From Bacteroidales bacterium (GTDB lineage Bacteria; Bacteroidota; Bacteroidia; Bacteroidales; P3), in NCBI GenBank assembly GCA_031257915.1, contig JAIRNR010000033.1:1-64000 (forward strand): a DNA stretch of 64,000 nucleotides. Reading direction: 5' to 3'. Positions 36,203 through 45,701 of the stretch are shown piece after piece; positions within the stretch are counted from its first letter, which is position 1; each line of letters opens with the position of its first letter. The translations under genes were made by a program, and so were the position numbers. The notes below the pieces were generated by a model, which was given only the letters and a program-made list of their open reading frames with translations, had not been told where the DNA came from and did no database searches.

Positions 36203-39200
36203 TGCAGAATATAAGTAAGGAACAATTGGCAAGAATTTTGGCACTGCGTAAACAAAAGGGCCTGCAGAATACGGAAAAAAATGTTCGTATGGAGCGTAAT
36301 GCGGACAGTATGTACCCATTGTCTTCTGCCGAAAAACGTTTTTGGTTTCTTGAAAATTTTTCTCAAAACAAAGCTCTTTACAATAATCCTGTATATGCCT
36401 TTTTAGATATGTCCGACACGGAATTTCAAATAGACGACTTCAATAAAGCAATAAATAAAGTAATAGAAAGACATGAAATTTTCAGAACATCGTTTCTCTC
36501 AAAAAACGGAATACCGTATCAGCATATTTCTGATAATATTTCTTTCAATATCGGATACGAAGATATAAGTCAAATGCCGTTAACGGAAAAAGAAGCATAC
36601 ATAAAGAATGTTGCAAAAAACGAAATGTTGCAGAAAATATCGCTACATAAAGCCCCGCTGTTAAGAATGAAAATTTTACGTACGGAAAAAACAAGGTACT
36701 TTTTTCTTTACACTCCGCATCATATTATTTCGGATGGGTGGTCTAACGCTCTTTTTATAAAAGAATTCATAACTGTTTATAAAGGTGAACAGTTGCCGCC
36801 TGTCGGAATGCAGTTTGTTGACTGTGTGCAGTACGAAAACGACTATTTGCAGTCGGAAAAATGCAAAAACGATACGGCATACTGGAAAAATATACTAAAC
36901 CCGTTGCCGGAAAATTTACGTTTACCATTTGATAAAGTACTTAAAGGCAAAAACTCAGATGAGGGTAAAATGTTTTTAATACCTCTTGGAATAGCACTGA
37001 CAGACAAAATACATAAATTTTGCAGAGAGCGAAAAATGAGTTCTTTTCCGTTCTTTTTTTCTATTTTAAATATTCTGCTCTACAAATATACGGAGCAGGA
37101 AAGTATTGTAACAGGTGTGCCTTCGGCAAACAGAAATATTCCTGCCATGCAAAATGTATCGGGTCTTCTTTTTAATACACTGCCGTTTTTAACAAAGATA
37201 GACGGAAATATGTCTTTTAATGCACTGCTGCAAAAGACGGATATAAATACGGAGGAAAACTTAAAACATCAAATGCTGCCTTTTGAACGAATAGTATCGG
37301 AACTTGGCATAGAAAGAAATACGGATACAACTCCACTCTTTCAAGTATTGTTTTCTTTTCAAAACATCCCTTCACTTTATTCTGTCGGTGAGGTAAAAGT
37401 TAGCCCATATAAATTAGACGCCGGACTTACTAAATATGCTCTTAATTTTTGGGTGGAAAAATATAATGGCGAATTTGTAATAACTCTTAAAGCAAATACA
37501 ACACGTTTTTCCGAAGAAAAAGCAGAGCGTATATTGCAACACTATAAAAATACGGTAGAATATGTATTGGAAAATCCGAATGTTTTAATAAATAATATAG
37601 AATTTCTTACAGACAGTGAGAAATACTGCATTGCGCAAATAAACGAAAAATCGAAATTTACAGCATTTTCAATAATTGACAAACTTAAAGAAACTGTAAA
37701 AGAAAATCCTCTGCTTGCTGCTGTAACGAGTGGAAATAAAACTCTCTCATATAGTCAGATAGAAGAACTTTCAGACAAACTCTCGCATAATATTATAACA
37801 AAAAACATAAACCGCAAACCTGTAGTTATACTCCTTCCCCGTAGCGTTGATATGCTTGTAGTAATGCTTGCGGTAATGAAAAGCGGAGTGCCGTATGTTC
37901 CTGTGGATACGGACTTTCCGAAAGAAAGAATAAATGAAATTATTTCCGACTGCGGTGCTGAAGTTGTCATTGATAAAGAATTTGTAGAAAACAGCAGTTG
38001 TGCAGATTCCGGTAACGAACACAGAATTGCAAAAACAAATATCGCCGGTGTTTTTAATGCCGACAGCATTGCTTATATAATTTACACTTCAGGTACAACA
38101 GGTAAACCAAAAGGGGTAGAAATATCGTACGGCGCACTTTCTAACTATATTCAGGCAATATCGGAACGCATAGCGTTTGATAAAAATAAAACATTTGCTC
38201 TTGTTTCTACTCTTGCTGCCGATCTTGGATATACAATGCTTTTTCCATCAATTTTCACAAGCGGTACGCTTTTAATTGCAACCAAAGACGAAATATATTC
38301 ACCTGAACTTCTTGCAAAACGGTTTACCGAATTTAAACCATGCTATCTTAAAATAACACCTTCGCATCTTTCTTCACTGCTTGTTGCAGGGAAAAATATA
38401 TTACCTCTGACAGCAATAATATGTGGTGGTGAAGTTTTTCCGACATCTCTTGTAAAAAAAATAAAAGAATTAAATAGCAGTATAGAAATATACAATCATT
38501 ACGGACCTACCGAAACAACAGTAGGAGTGCTTACATATAAAATTGCGGGGGATGAAGAAACAATACCGCTTGGAAAGCCACTTAACGGTAACGAAATTTA
38601 TGTTTTGGATAAAAACAAACAGTGGTGTGCGGCAGGCATAGAAGGCGATATGTATATAGGGGGCAGGCAACTTGCAAGGGGTTATTTTAACAGAGATGAG
38701 CTTACTGCCGAAAAGTTTGTTACATTGCCGCAAACAGGCAAAACAGTATATTATACAGGCGACAGGGCTTTGTGGCAAACAGACGGTAATTTTTTTTTTA
38801 CCGGACGTAGTGACAAACAGATAAAAATACGCGGAAACCGCATAGAAACAGATGAGATAGAAAAATGTATAGAAAAAATTTCAGGTGCCGAAAAAGTTAT
38901 TGTTCTAGTAAAAGATGGAGAACTTGTTGCACTTGTAAAAATATTTTCCGGTATTGGTGCAGATACCGGTGCAGATAACAGTGTTGAAACAGAACGAATA
39001 AAAGAACATGCGGCAGAGATATTGCCATCGTATATGATACCGCAAAAAATTATCTTCTGCAATAAATTTCCTGTAACGGAGAATGGAAAAATTGATGAAC
39101 AAAAAATTCTTGAAATGTTTTCGTCAAAATATGATAAAAGCGGGAAAATATCCGAGAAACAATATATATTAAACGAAAAAGAGAAACAGATAATTTCTCT

Positions 39201-40182
39201 TTTTGAACAGGTACTTAACATTCGGAATGTTTCACCTGAAGAGTCGTTCTTTTTTTTGGGCGGCAATTCATTAAAAGCAATGGAATTGCTTTATTACCTT
39301 AATAAAACATTTAATACGAAATTGCCTGTTCATTTTCTTTTTAACAACAGTAGTGTAAAACAAATTGCAGCGGCATTATATAAAGAAAGTAACTTTCAAA
39401 CAGTTATACTGTTAAAAAAAGGACTTTCCAAAAAAATAATGTTTCTTGTACATCCCGCAGGAGGCAGTTTGTTTTCTTACAGCGACTTTATAAAGCAATT
39501 GCCGGAAGAACTTACCGTTTACGGCTTGCAGGCAAAACCTGATAAAATAGAAGCAACGGATATTGGGCAAATGGCAGACAGTTACGTTTCTGAAATAAAA
39601 GATATTTTAGTAGAGAGTGAAGAAGTTATTTTTGCCGGATGGTCTATGGGTGCGCTTATAGCTTACGAAATGGCATGCGTAACCAAACAAGGTTTAACTG
39701 TTATTGTGCTTGACCAGCCGGCATATCAGAAAGATGCCGTCAAAGCAGACGACCTTGACCTTATGGTGTCTTTTGCACATAAAGCCGAACGTTTTGCAAA
39801 TGTTCCTTTTGGAATAACAAAAGAAATTCTGTTGCCGCTTTCTTGCAAACAGCGTTCGGAACTGTTTTTTAAGAAATTTACAGAACACGACATGGTACCT
39901 GAGACATTAACATTAGAGAATTTTAACGGATTTTTAGAACTTATGGTCCATCATAATCGAATATCGTCAAAATACATGCCTTCAGGCATATATAATGGCA
40001 CTGTTATACTTGTAAAAGCACAGGAACCGTTATCTTTGGACGAAAACACTCCTCAAAAACCCTGCGATCTGCTATGGAAAGAATATGTGAAAACATTAAA
40101 AATAATAGAAGTCAATGGCAATCATGTATCTATGATGCGCTTGCCAAACGTTGAAAAATGGTCAAAACAGATGTTTAATTAA
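36199..40182 (+). CDS. Nonribosomal peptide synthetase, C-A-T-TE (termination module)
   Basis: 1,327 residues. C domain about 35-470 with HHIISDG (174-180). A domain about 490-970: YTSGTTGKPKG (629-639), YNHYGPTETT, YTGDRALW, KIRGNRIETDEIE and Lys964. T domain with Ser1024 in GGNSLKA. Type I thioesterase about 1078-1327 with Ser1149 in GWSMG and His1309. Aligned by eye with GrsA, the A-domain pocket residues are D-L-T-K-I-C-H-V-G-K, close to the published Asp code DLTKVGHIGK (and Asn DLTKLGEVGK), so Asp or Asn is the likely monomer. The TE makes this the releasing module, although it is not the last gene. N-terminal helix ISKEQLARILALRKQKG may be a docking element. Start ATG at 36199 overlaps the ER gene; a second ATG follows directly. 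Confidence 0.92.
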   Translation: MMQNISKEQLARILALRKQKGLQNTEKNVRMERNADSMYPLSSAEKRFWFLENFSQNKALYNNPVYAFLDMSDTEFQIDDFNKAINKVIERHEIFRTSFLSKNGIPYQHISDNISFNIGYEDISQMPLTEKEAYIKNVAKNEMLQKISLHKAPLLRMKILRTEKTRYFFLYTPHHIISDGWSNALFIKEFITVYKGEQLPPVGMQFVDCVQYENDYLQSEKCKNDTAYWKNILNPLPENLRLPFDKVLKGKNSDEGKMFLIPLGIALTDKIHKFCRERKMSSFPFFFSILNILLYKYTEQESIVTGVPSANRNIPAMQNVSGLLFNTLPFLTKIDGNMSFNALLQKTDINTEENLKHQMLPFERIVSELGIERNTDTTPLFQVLFSFQNIPSLYSVGEVKVSPYKLDAGLTKYALNFWVEKYNGEFVITLKANTTRFSEEKAERILQHYKNTVEYVLENPNVLINNIEFLTDSEKYCIAQINEKSKFTAFSIIDKLKETVKENPLLAAVTSGNKTLSYSQIEELSDKLSHNIITKNINRKPVVILLPRSVDMLVVMLAVMKSGVPYVPVDTDFPKERINEIISDCGAEVVIDKEFVENSSCADSGNEHRIAKTNIAGVFNADSIAYIIYTSGTTGKPKGVEISYGALSNYIQAISERIAFDKNKTFALVSTLAADLGYTMLFPSIFTSGTLLIATKDEIYSPELLAKRFTEFKPCYLKITPSHLSSLLVAGKNILPLTAIICGGEVFPTSLVKKIKELNSSIEIYNHYGPTETTVGVLTYKIAGDEETIPLGKPLNGNEIYVLDKNKQWCAAGIEGDMYIGGRQLARGYFNRDELTAEKFVTLPQTGKTVYYTGDRALWQTDGNFFFTGRSDKQIKIRGNRIETDEIEKCIEKISGAEKVIVLVKDGELVALVKIFSGIGADTGADNSVETERIKEHAAEILPSYMIPQKIIFCNKFPVTENGKIDEQKILEMFSSKYDKSGKISEKQYILNEKEKQIISLFEQVLNIRNVSPEESFFFLGGNSLKAMELLYYLNKTFNTKLPVHFLFNNSSVKQIAAALYKESNFQTVILLKKGLSKKIMFLVHPAGGSLFSYSDFIKQLPEELTVYGLQAKPDKIEATDIGQMADSYVSEIKDILVESEEVIFAGWSMGALIAYEMACVTKQGLTVIVLDQPAYQKDAVKADDLDLMVSFAHKAERFANVPFGITKEILLPLSCKQRSELFFKKFTEHDMVPETLTLENFNGFLELMVHHNRISSKYMPSGIYNGTVILVKAQEPLSLDENTPQKPCDLLWKEYVKTLKIIEVNGNHVSMMRLPNVEKWSKQMFN

Positions 40183-40194
40183 AAAATGAAAATT

Positions 40195-40431
40195 ATGAAT
40201 GATTACAAAAAGCCGGAAACGGCAAAAGAAATTGCTAATGCTGTAAAGTTAGCAAAAAAAACTTCGGTCAGTGCTGTAAGTAATGGTGTTAGAACCGGAG
40301 TATCTGTTGCAAAGAAAGTTGCAACGGTAATGGCAAACAGGTCGAACATTTGTGTAAAAAAGCCGGATGCGACTGTTGTAGCACAAATTACAAGTATTGT
40401 TAAAGCACAAATTGCCGCCCGCAAGAAATAA
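40195..40431 (+). CDS. Small basic protein of unknown function inside the NRPS operon
   Basis: 78 residues from the ATG at 40195 (MNDYKKPETAKEI), or 81 from 40186. Very rich in Lys, Ala and Val, no aromatic core apart from one Tyr, one Cys (near residue 53), no signal peptide or membrane span. The pattern suggests amphipathic basic helices. It is not an MbtH protein: none of the MbtH Trp/Ser-Leu-Trp-Pro motifs are present. It lies between two NRPS genes with short gaps (12 and about 24-36 bases), so it is very likely co-transcribed. Its C-terminus (VKAQIAARKK) shares IAARK with the C-terminus of the following NRPS (RERIAARKT). It could be an accessory or docking protein, or a peptide substrate; I do not recognise the family. 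Confidence 0.6.
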   Translation: MNDYKKPETAKEIANAVKLAKKTSVSAVSNGVRTGVSVAKKVATVMANRSNICVKKPDATVVAQITSIVKAQIAARKK

Positions 40432-40454
40432 AATCTAAAATTCGGATTTTATAA

Positions 40455-43400
40455 GTGCGTATAACAATGACGCTTTACAGAATTTTTGAAAATAACATCC
40501 TGTCTGTTTTGTCAAATGCAGAACAGACAGGTGTTTTTTGTGGCGAACGTTTTGTCTGTTATAAAAGGATAAACAGCAGGGCAAACCGTATAGCACGTTT
40601 TCTGCTTTCTTTGGGAGTGACTGAAAACGTACCGGTAGGGATATATCTTAAACACAACGAAGATATTCCTGTCGCAGTGCTTTCCGTGTTAAAAGCAGGC
40701 GGCTGCTATGTGCCGCTTTCAACTTCTTTTCCGGAAGAAAGAATAAAACATATTATAAGCGACAGTAGCTGCAAAATTATTTTAACTAATACCGATTTAA
40801 CAATTTCAAACGGAGAACTCAATATTATCAATATCAACGACATTCTGCTTTTTGAAAATTTTTCCGACGGAAACATTGACGAAGTAAATACGGACGACAG
40901 CTCAATAGCATATATTCTCTACACTTCCGGTTCTACGGGAACACCAAAGGGAGTTACAATTACACATGGCAACATGTCTTACTACATAGAATGGTATCTT
41001 AATAATCTTTATAAAAAAATACGGAAACATCACCATAAAGGTACAGACAATCGCTTACCTTCTCTGCCGTTTTCTTCTTCACTTTCTTTTGCAGCAGGAG
41101 TTACGCAACTCTATGTTCCGATTGTTACAGGGCAATCGTTACATATAATTCCTCCGGAAGTAGCTCAAAACTCACTGCAACTTTTTTCATGGTTTGACAA
41201 ATATAAAAACGACAGTAAAAATATTTACGGACTGTATCTTGTTCCATCGCTGTGGGAAGAACACCTGCGCACAGCAAAAGAAAACAATATAACATCGCTG
41301 CCCGAATTTCTGCTTTTGTCGGGCGAACCGTTAAGGGAAAAACTTGCAGAAGATACTTTCGCATATTATGCAAGTATAAATGCTGCAACTGATAATGTCT
41401 GGAATTTATATGGACCGACGGAAACAGTTGCAAACATAACATATTCACACGTTGAACGCGGACAGGCAATAAATATAGGAAATGTACTGGAAGGGTCGGA
41501 AATAATTCTTTTAAACGAAAACAATCTCCCGACAACAACTGATGCAGGCGAATTGTGCGCCACAGGTCCCGGAGTAACACTTTATGGTTATCTTAATAGG
41601 GAAGACCTTAACAAAACACTGTTTGTAGAAATAGAAGGCAAACGTTATTATAAAACGGGCGACTATGCGGCATATCAAAAAAACGGCACGCTTAAATACC
41701 TTGGCAGGAAAGACCGTCAAGTAAAAATAAACGGTATAAGGATAGAACTTTACGAAATAGAAAATGCGTTTCTCAAAATAGACGGTGTTCGTGAAGCAGT
41801 AGCACTTGTAATGAGCAGAGATGAATATGAACAGGTGCTGATTGCATTTATACTTTCCGGCGGTGAAGTTATTACAGAGAGCATAAAAACACTTTTACCG
41901 TCGTATATGCTGCCTCACAAAACAATTATTCTTAAAGAGTTTCCACGCCTTACAAACGGAAAAACAGACGTGCAGGCACTTCTTGCAATGTTGCAAAAGA
42001 AAGAAAACGAAAAAGAAGAATGTATCGCAAGTTGCAGTATCGAACGGAAAATTGCAGAAATTTTTTCAAAAGTGATGGACAGCAATGCGGGCATACTGAA
42101 AAAAGACGACAACATATTTAATGCAGGTGCTCATTCCTTAACAGTAATAAAGATAATAAATCGCATACAGAAAATATTTAATAAAGCACTTTCTATCGGC
42201 GATATTTATTCACACCCTACAATAAGAGGCATTTCTTCGCTTGTAAAGGAAAATATCCCGTCCGGATTAAATATTCCGTACAGTGATAAGAACAGTGTTT
42301 CGCTTGCAATAAACCAAAAAACGTTATGGCTTATAGAGCAGACAAAAAATGTAGAGCAAACATATAATATAATGTTCAGTATCTATATCGAAGACACTGA
42401 ACTTACGCTTGAAAAAATACGGAATGCAGTAGATAAAGTTGCTAAAGACAACGATAATTTGCGCTCGACAATAGATAAAAAAGGTATTCCTGTAAGAAAG
42501 ATATTGCAACGTACATCACAAATAGTGGAAAGTACGCTGTCCGACAAAGCGGAACAGGATATTTTTTTGCAGAAGTATAATGTAAATATGCTTTCCGGCA
42601 ACACTCCGGCTGTAAATTATATTCTGTTTAACGAACATTCCGGCAAATTTCGTTTTACGGTAATAATTCACCATTTGTTTTTTGATGGCTATTCCATAAA
42701 TATATTTGTAAAAAAATTATGGGAAGTACTTTATGAAGATAAAAATGATGTCTCAAGCAATTATCAAAGATTTGTTCAACATCAGCAAAATAAAGATTTT
42801 AGCAAAGGTGCCGAATTTTGGACGGAAAAAATAAAAAGCAACGATTATATGCTAAATCTGCCTTTGGATTATATGCGTCCGGGCAAACAATTGTTCAGAG
42901 GCGATACTGTTTATTCAAACATATCGGAAGAACAGAAGAAAAAAATAAATACATACTGTATAAACAAGAGTATTACACTTTTTGGTTTTCTTATAACGGC
43001 ATATTCTATTCTTTTACAAAAATACAGTAGCCAAAAAGAAGTTTTCGTTGCATTCCCTTATGCAAACAGAGAGAGTATAGAAGACGAAAACTGTATTGGC
43101 TATTTTGTAAATATGGTTATATTAAGGCACTGTGAGAGGGAAAAAGATACTTTTATATCTCTGTTACAAAGAAACAATGAATATCTTTTGGAAAGTTCAA
43201 AATACTGGTCAATCCCACTTGAAACATACTATTCTTCACTGAATGTAGAAAGCACTCTTTCTGCAAATCCGCTTTATCAGGCAATGTTTGCGATGCATGC
43301 TTCTCTATTTTCAAAAGATACGGGGAAAATAAGATGGCAAACCGAAGAACATGTTGTTAAAGGTGCAAAAGTTGATATTTTTTTAGAAGCGCAGAACTTA

Positions 43401-45470
43401 CAAAACGGTATGCTTTTCAGGTGGACTTTTGACAAAGAACTGTTTTCAAAAGAACGTGTGGAAAGATTTGCAAACGACTATCTGTCCATTATAGACACTG
43501 TTATTAAAAATGACAATGCTCTTGTAAATAGATTTTCGCTTATAACAAAGGAAGAGTTATCTCTTATGGATAAGTGGAACAATACTGCCAATCCCCTTTA
43601 TATTAAAGACACTGTGTTTGCTCTTTTTGAAAAAGCGGCAAAAGAAAATCCCTCAAAAGTCGCTCTGTATTGTGAAAAAGGAACATATACTTATTCCGAA
43701 CTGCTCAAAATAACGGAAAAAATATCACACTCTTTATTACGGAAAGGAATACGGCATAGCAATTATATTGGTATAAGTATTCATCCATCGTTAGAAATGC
43801 TTGCGGCAATTCTTGCAGTAATCAGGACAGGTGCGGCATACGTGCCGTTAGATCCCGATTATCCCGAATCAAGAATTAACTATATTATAGAAAATACGAG
43901 TGTTCAATTTATTATTAAAGAAAGAGATATAAAAATAGAATTTCCGGACAGCGTCAGTACTATATATATGGAAGAATTGCTGACTGACGTTTCAATACTG
44001 TCGGAAACCGAGCATCGCATGGAAAAAGAAAATTCAATAAACATATCTCCTGAAGATATTCTATATGTAATATATACTTCCGGTACAACAGGCAAACCAA
44101 AGGGAGTACCTGTAAAAAATAAGGGTGTTTCTAATATTCTGCAATGGATGCGTGATAATTACGGCATTTATTCAAAAGAGAGATTTTTTTTACAGGCATC
44201 AATAAGTTTCGATCTTTCGGTTCTTGAGATGTTTCTTCCTCTTATAACAGGTTCTGCTGTTGTAATACTGCCGAAAGCAAGGACAGCAACGCCTGATTTA
44301 ATCTTACAGGAAGTAAAAAAATACGGAGTAACATTTTTGGAGTTTGTACCTTCGGCATGGTGGGGATTTCTTGATATGTGCAAAAAATTCGGCACGCCTT
44401 CTTCATTAAAATCGGCATTGTCAGGTGGTGAATCAATGACGGGTGACTTGCACAGTTATTTTTACGAACTAATGCCGGATATACGCCTTATAAACCAGTA
44501 TGGACCAACGGAAACCACTATATACTGCACTTCACACCTTTGTAATAAAGACGAGCATCAGAATATTATAAATATAGGTGTTCCTGTGTCGAATACAAGA
44601 ATTTATATTCTTGACCACTGTTTGAATCGGTTACCAACAGGAGCAAAGGGCGAGATTTATATTGGCGGAGACATGCTTGCTGCTCACTACATAAATAATC
44701 AGGAGGAAAACAGAAAACGTTTTATAATTTTGCCTGAATTTAATGAAGAGATATATCGCACAGGCGACTTTGGCAGTTTCAGAAAAGACGGAAGTATTGA
44801 TTTATGGGGTAGAAACGACGATCAGGTTAAAATACGCGGCTATCGTATAGAACTGTCCGAAATAGAAAGTGCCATACGGCATATTGAAGGTATAGAAAAA
44901 GCAATTGTACTTGTACGTTCTGCTTTATCACAAAAATCGCTTATAGCATTTTATACATTGAAAACAGACCTGTCCGAAGAGCGGAGGCAGATAATAGACC
45001 GTACATTTTTACGCAATTCTGTTTCAATGAATCTGCCGGCTTACATGATTCCGTCTGATTTTGTTTATCTCAAAGCATTTCCCACACTGCCAAACAAAAA
45101 AATTGATAAAAATACTCTGTTAAAAAATTACGCCGACAGTATAAACAGTATGGAAACAATATTGAAAGAAAACAGCATGCAGGGGCAAAGCGACATCCAT
45201 AGAAAACTGCGTCTTATATGGACCAAAATATTAGAACAGAATCGCTTTACGAATGACGACAACTTTTTTGAAGTCGGAGGTCATTCGCTTCTTATTCTGC
45301 AATTGCAGGAACAGATTAAAAACGTATTAGGCAAAGATATTCCACTTGTCGATTTTTATAAACATACAAGTATAAATTCTCAAGTAGAACTGTTTTCTAA
45401 AAAGCAGGGCAATGACTTTGTACGGAATATACGCGAAAGAATTGCTGCGAGAAAAACAATTCAGACGTAA
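40455..45470 (+). CDS. Nonribosomal peptide synthetase, A-T-C-A-T
   Basis: 1,671 residues from a GTG at 40455; the ATG at 40467 (MTLYRIFENN) is equally likely. A1 about 5-515: YTSGSTGTPKG, NLYGPTET, KTGDYAAY, KINGIRIELYEIE, Lys503. T1 with Ser561 in AGAHSL. C about 610-1035 with HHLFFDG (739-745). A2 about 1050-1560: YTSGTTGKPKG, SFDLS with Asp1253, NQYGPTETT, KIRGYRIELSEIE. T2 with Ser1611 in GGHSL. No TE, so the chain must pass to another protein. By alignment with GrsA, A1 reads A-A-T-Y-L-S-L-A-N-K: the Asp235 that holds the alpha-amino group is Ala213, so A1 probably loads a non-alpha-amino acid (aryl, acyl, hydroxy or beta-amino acid). A2 reads D-L-L-E-L-G-Q-I-Y-K, with no confident match. 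Beginning with A-T and no C domain, this protein is best placed at the start of the assembly line. Confidence 0.92.
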   Translation: MRITMTLYRIFENNILSVLSNAEQTGVFCGERFVCYKRINSRANRIARFLLSLGVTENVPVGIYLKHNEDIPVAVLSVLKAGGCYVPLSTSFPEERIKHIISDSSCKIILTNTDLTISNGELNIININDILLFENFSDGNIDEVNTDDSSIAYILYTSGSTGTPKGVTITHGNMSYYIEWYLNNLYKKIRKHHHKGTDNRLPSLPFSSSLSFAAGVTQLYVPIVTGQSLHIIPPEVAQNSLQLFSWFDKYKNDSKNIYGLYLVPSLWEEHLRTAKENNITSLPEFLLLSGEPLREKLAEDTFAYYASINAATDNVWNLYGPTETVANITYSHVERGQAINIGNVLEGSEIILLNENNLPTTTDAGELCATGPGVTLYGYLNREDLNKTLFVEIEGKRYYKTGDYAAYQKNGTLKYLGRKDRQVKINGIRIELYEIENAFLKIDGVREAVALVMSRDEYEQVLIAFILSGGEVITESIKTLLPSYMLPHKTIILKEFPRLTNGKTDVQALLAMLQKKENEKEECIASCSIERKIAEIFSKVMDSNAGILKKDDNIFNAGAHSLTVIKIINRIQKIFNKALSIGDIYSHPTIRGISSLVKENIPSGLNIPYSDKNSVSLAINQKTLWLIEQTKNVEQTYNIMFSIYIEDTELTLEKIRNAVDKVAKDNDNLRSTIDKKGIPVRKILQRTSQIVESTLSDKAEQDIFLQKYNVNMLSGNTPAVNYILFNEHSGKFRFTVIIHHLFFDGYSINIFVKKLWEVLYEDKNDVSSNYQRFVQHQQNKDFSKGAEFWTEKIKSNDYMLNLPLDYMRPGKQLFRGDTVYSNISEEQKKKINTYCINKSITLFGFLITAYSILLQKYSSQKEVFVAFPYANRESIEDENCIGYFVNMVILRHCEREKDTFISLLQRNNEYLLESSKYWSIPLETYYSSLNVESTLSANPLYQAMFAMHASLFSKDTGKIRWQTEEHVVKGAKVDIFLEAQNLQNGMLFRWTFDKELFSKERVERFANDYLSIIDTVIKNDNALVNRFSLITKEELSLMDKWNNTANPLYIKDTVFALFEKAAKENPSKVALYCEKGTYTYSELLKITEKISHSLLRKGIRHSNYIGISIHPSLEMLAAILAVIRTGAAYVPLDPDYPESRINYIIENTSVQFIIKERDIKIEFPDSVSTIYMEELLTDVSILSETEHRMEKENSINISPEDILYVIYTSGTTGKPKGVPVKNKGVSNILQWMRDNYGIYSKERFFLQASISFDLSVLEMFLPLITGSAVVILPKARTATPDLILQEVKKYGVTFLEFVPSAWWGFLDMCKKFGTPSSLKSALSGGESMTGDLHSYFYELMPDIRLINQYGPTETTIYCTSHLCNKDEHQNIINIGVPVSNTRIYILDHCLNRLPTGAKGEIYIGGDMLAAHYINNQEENRKRFIILPEFNEEIYRTGDFGSFRKDGSIDLWGRNDDQVKIRGYRIELSEIESAIRHIEGIEKAIVLVRSALSQKSLIAFYTLKTDLSEERRQIIDRTFLRNSVSMNLPAYMIPSDFVYLKAFPTLPNKKIDKNTLLKNYADSINSMETILKENSMQGQSDIHRKLRLIWTKILEQNRFTNDDNFFEVGGHSLLILQLQEQIKNVLGKDIPLVDFYKHTSINSQVELFSKKQGNDFVRNIRERIAARKTIQT

Positions 45471-45600
45471 TTTTAATGCTTTTGCTTGGTGTAAAACACA
45501 CTGTTCACCCAGTCTCGGACATCGTTAGGGTGCAAGTTCCATTAGAAAAGTTATAATTTACGTTAGGGGGAAGAAAAAATAAAACTTTCTCAAAAAAACG

Positions 45601-45608
45601 TATCTTTG
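45601..45608 (+). promoter_or_regulatory. -7 box for the T9SS protein at 45702
   Basis: TATCTTTG fits TAnnTTTG. It predicts a leader of about 85 nt. The 130 bases upstream (45471-45600) hold no gene and no convincing terminator for the NRPS operon. Confidence 0.45.
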
Positions 45609-45701
45609 TTATAACGAACAACAAACTAATGAATAAAATAATGCGAGTTTAGTACCGCATGAAACGAACATGCAAAAAGCCTGTATCCGATTTATAATAA
45701 T

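Noticed and set aside
40186-40431. MbtH-like protein or free carrier protein
   Set aside because: None of the conserved MbtH tryptophans and no phosphopantetheine G-x-S-L motif.
45480-45570. GTTAGGGTGCAAGTTCC-containing stretch after the NRPS genes, considered as tRNA remnant or intron end
   Set aside because: No cloverleaf, no domain V-like hairpin and no reverse transcriptase nearby; it remains unexplained intergenic sequence.
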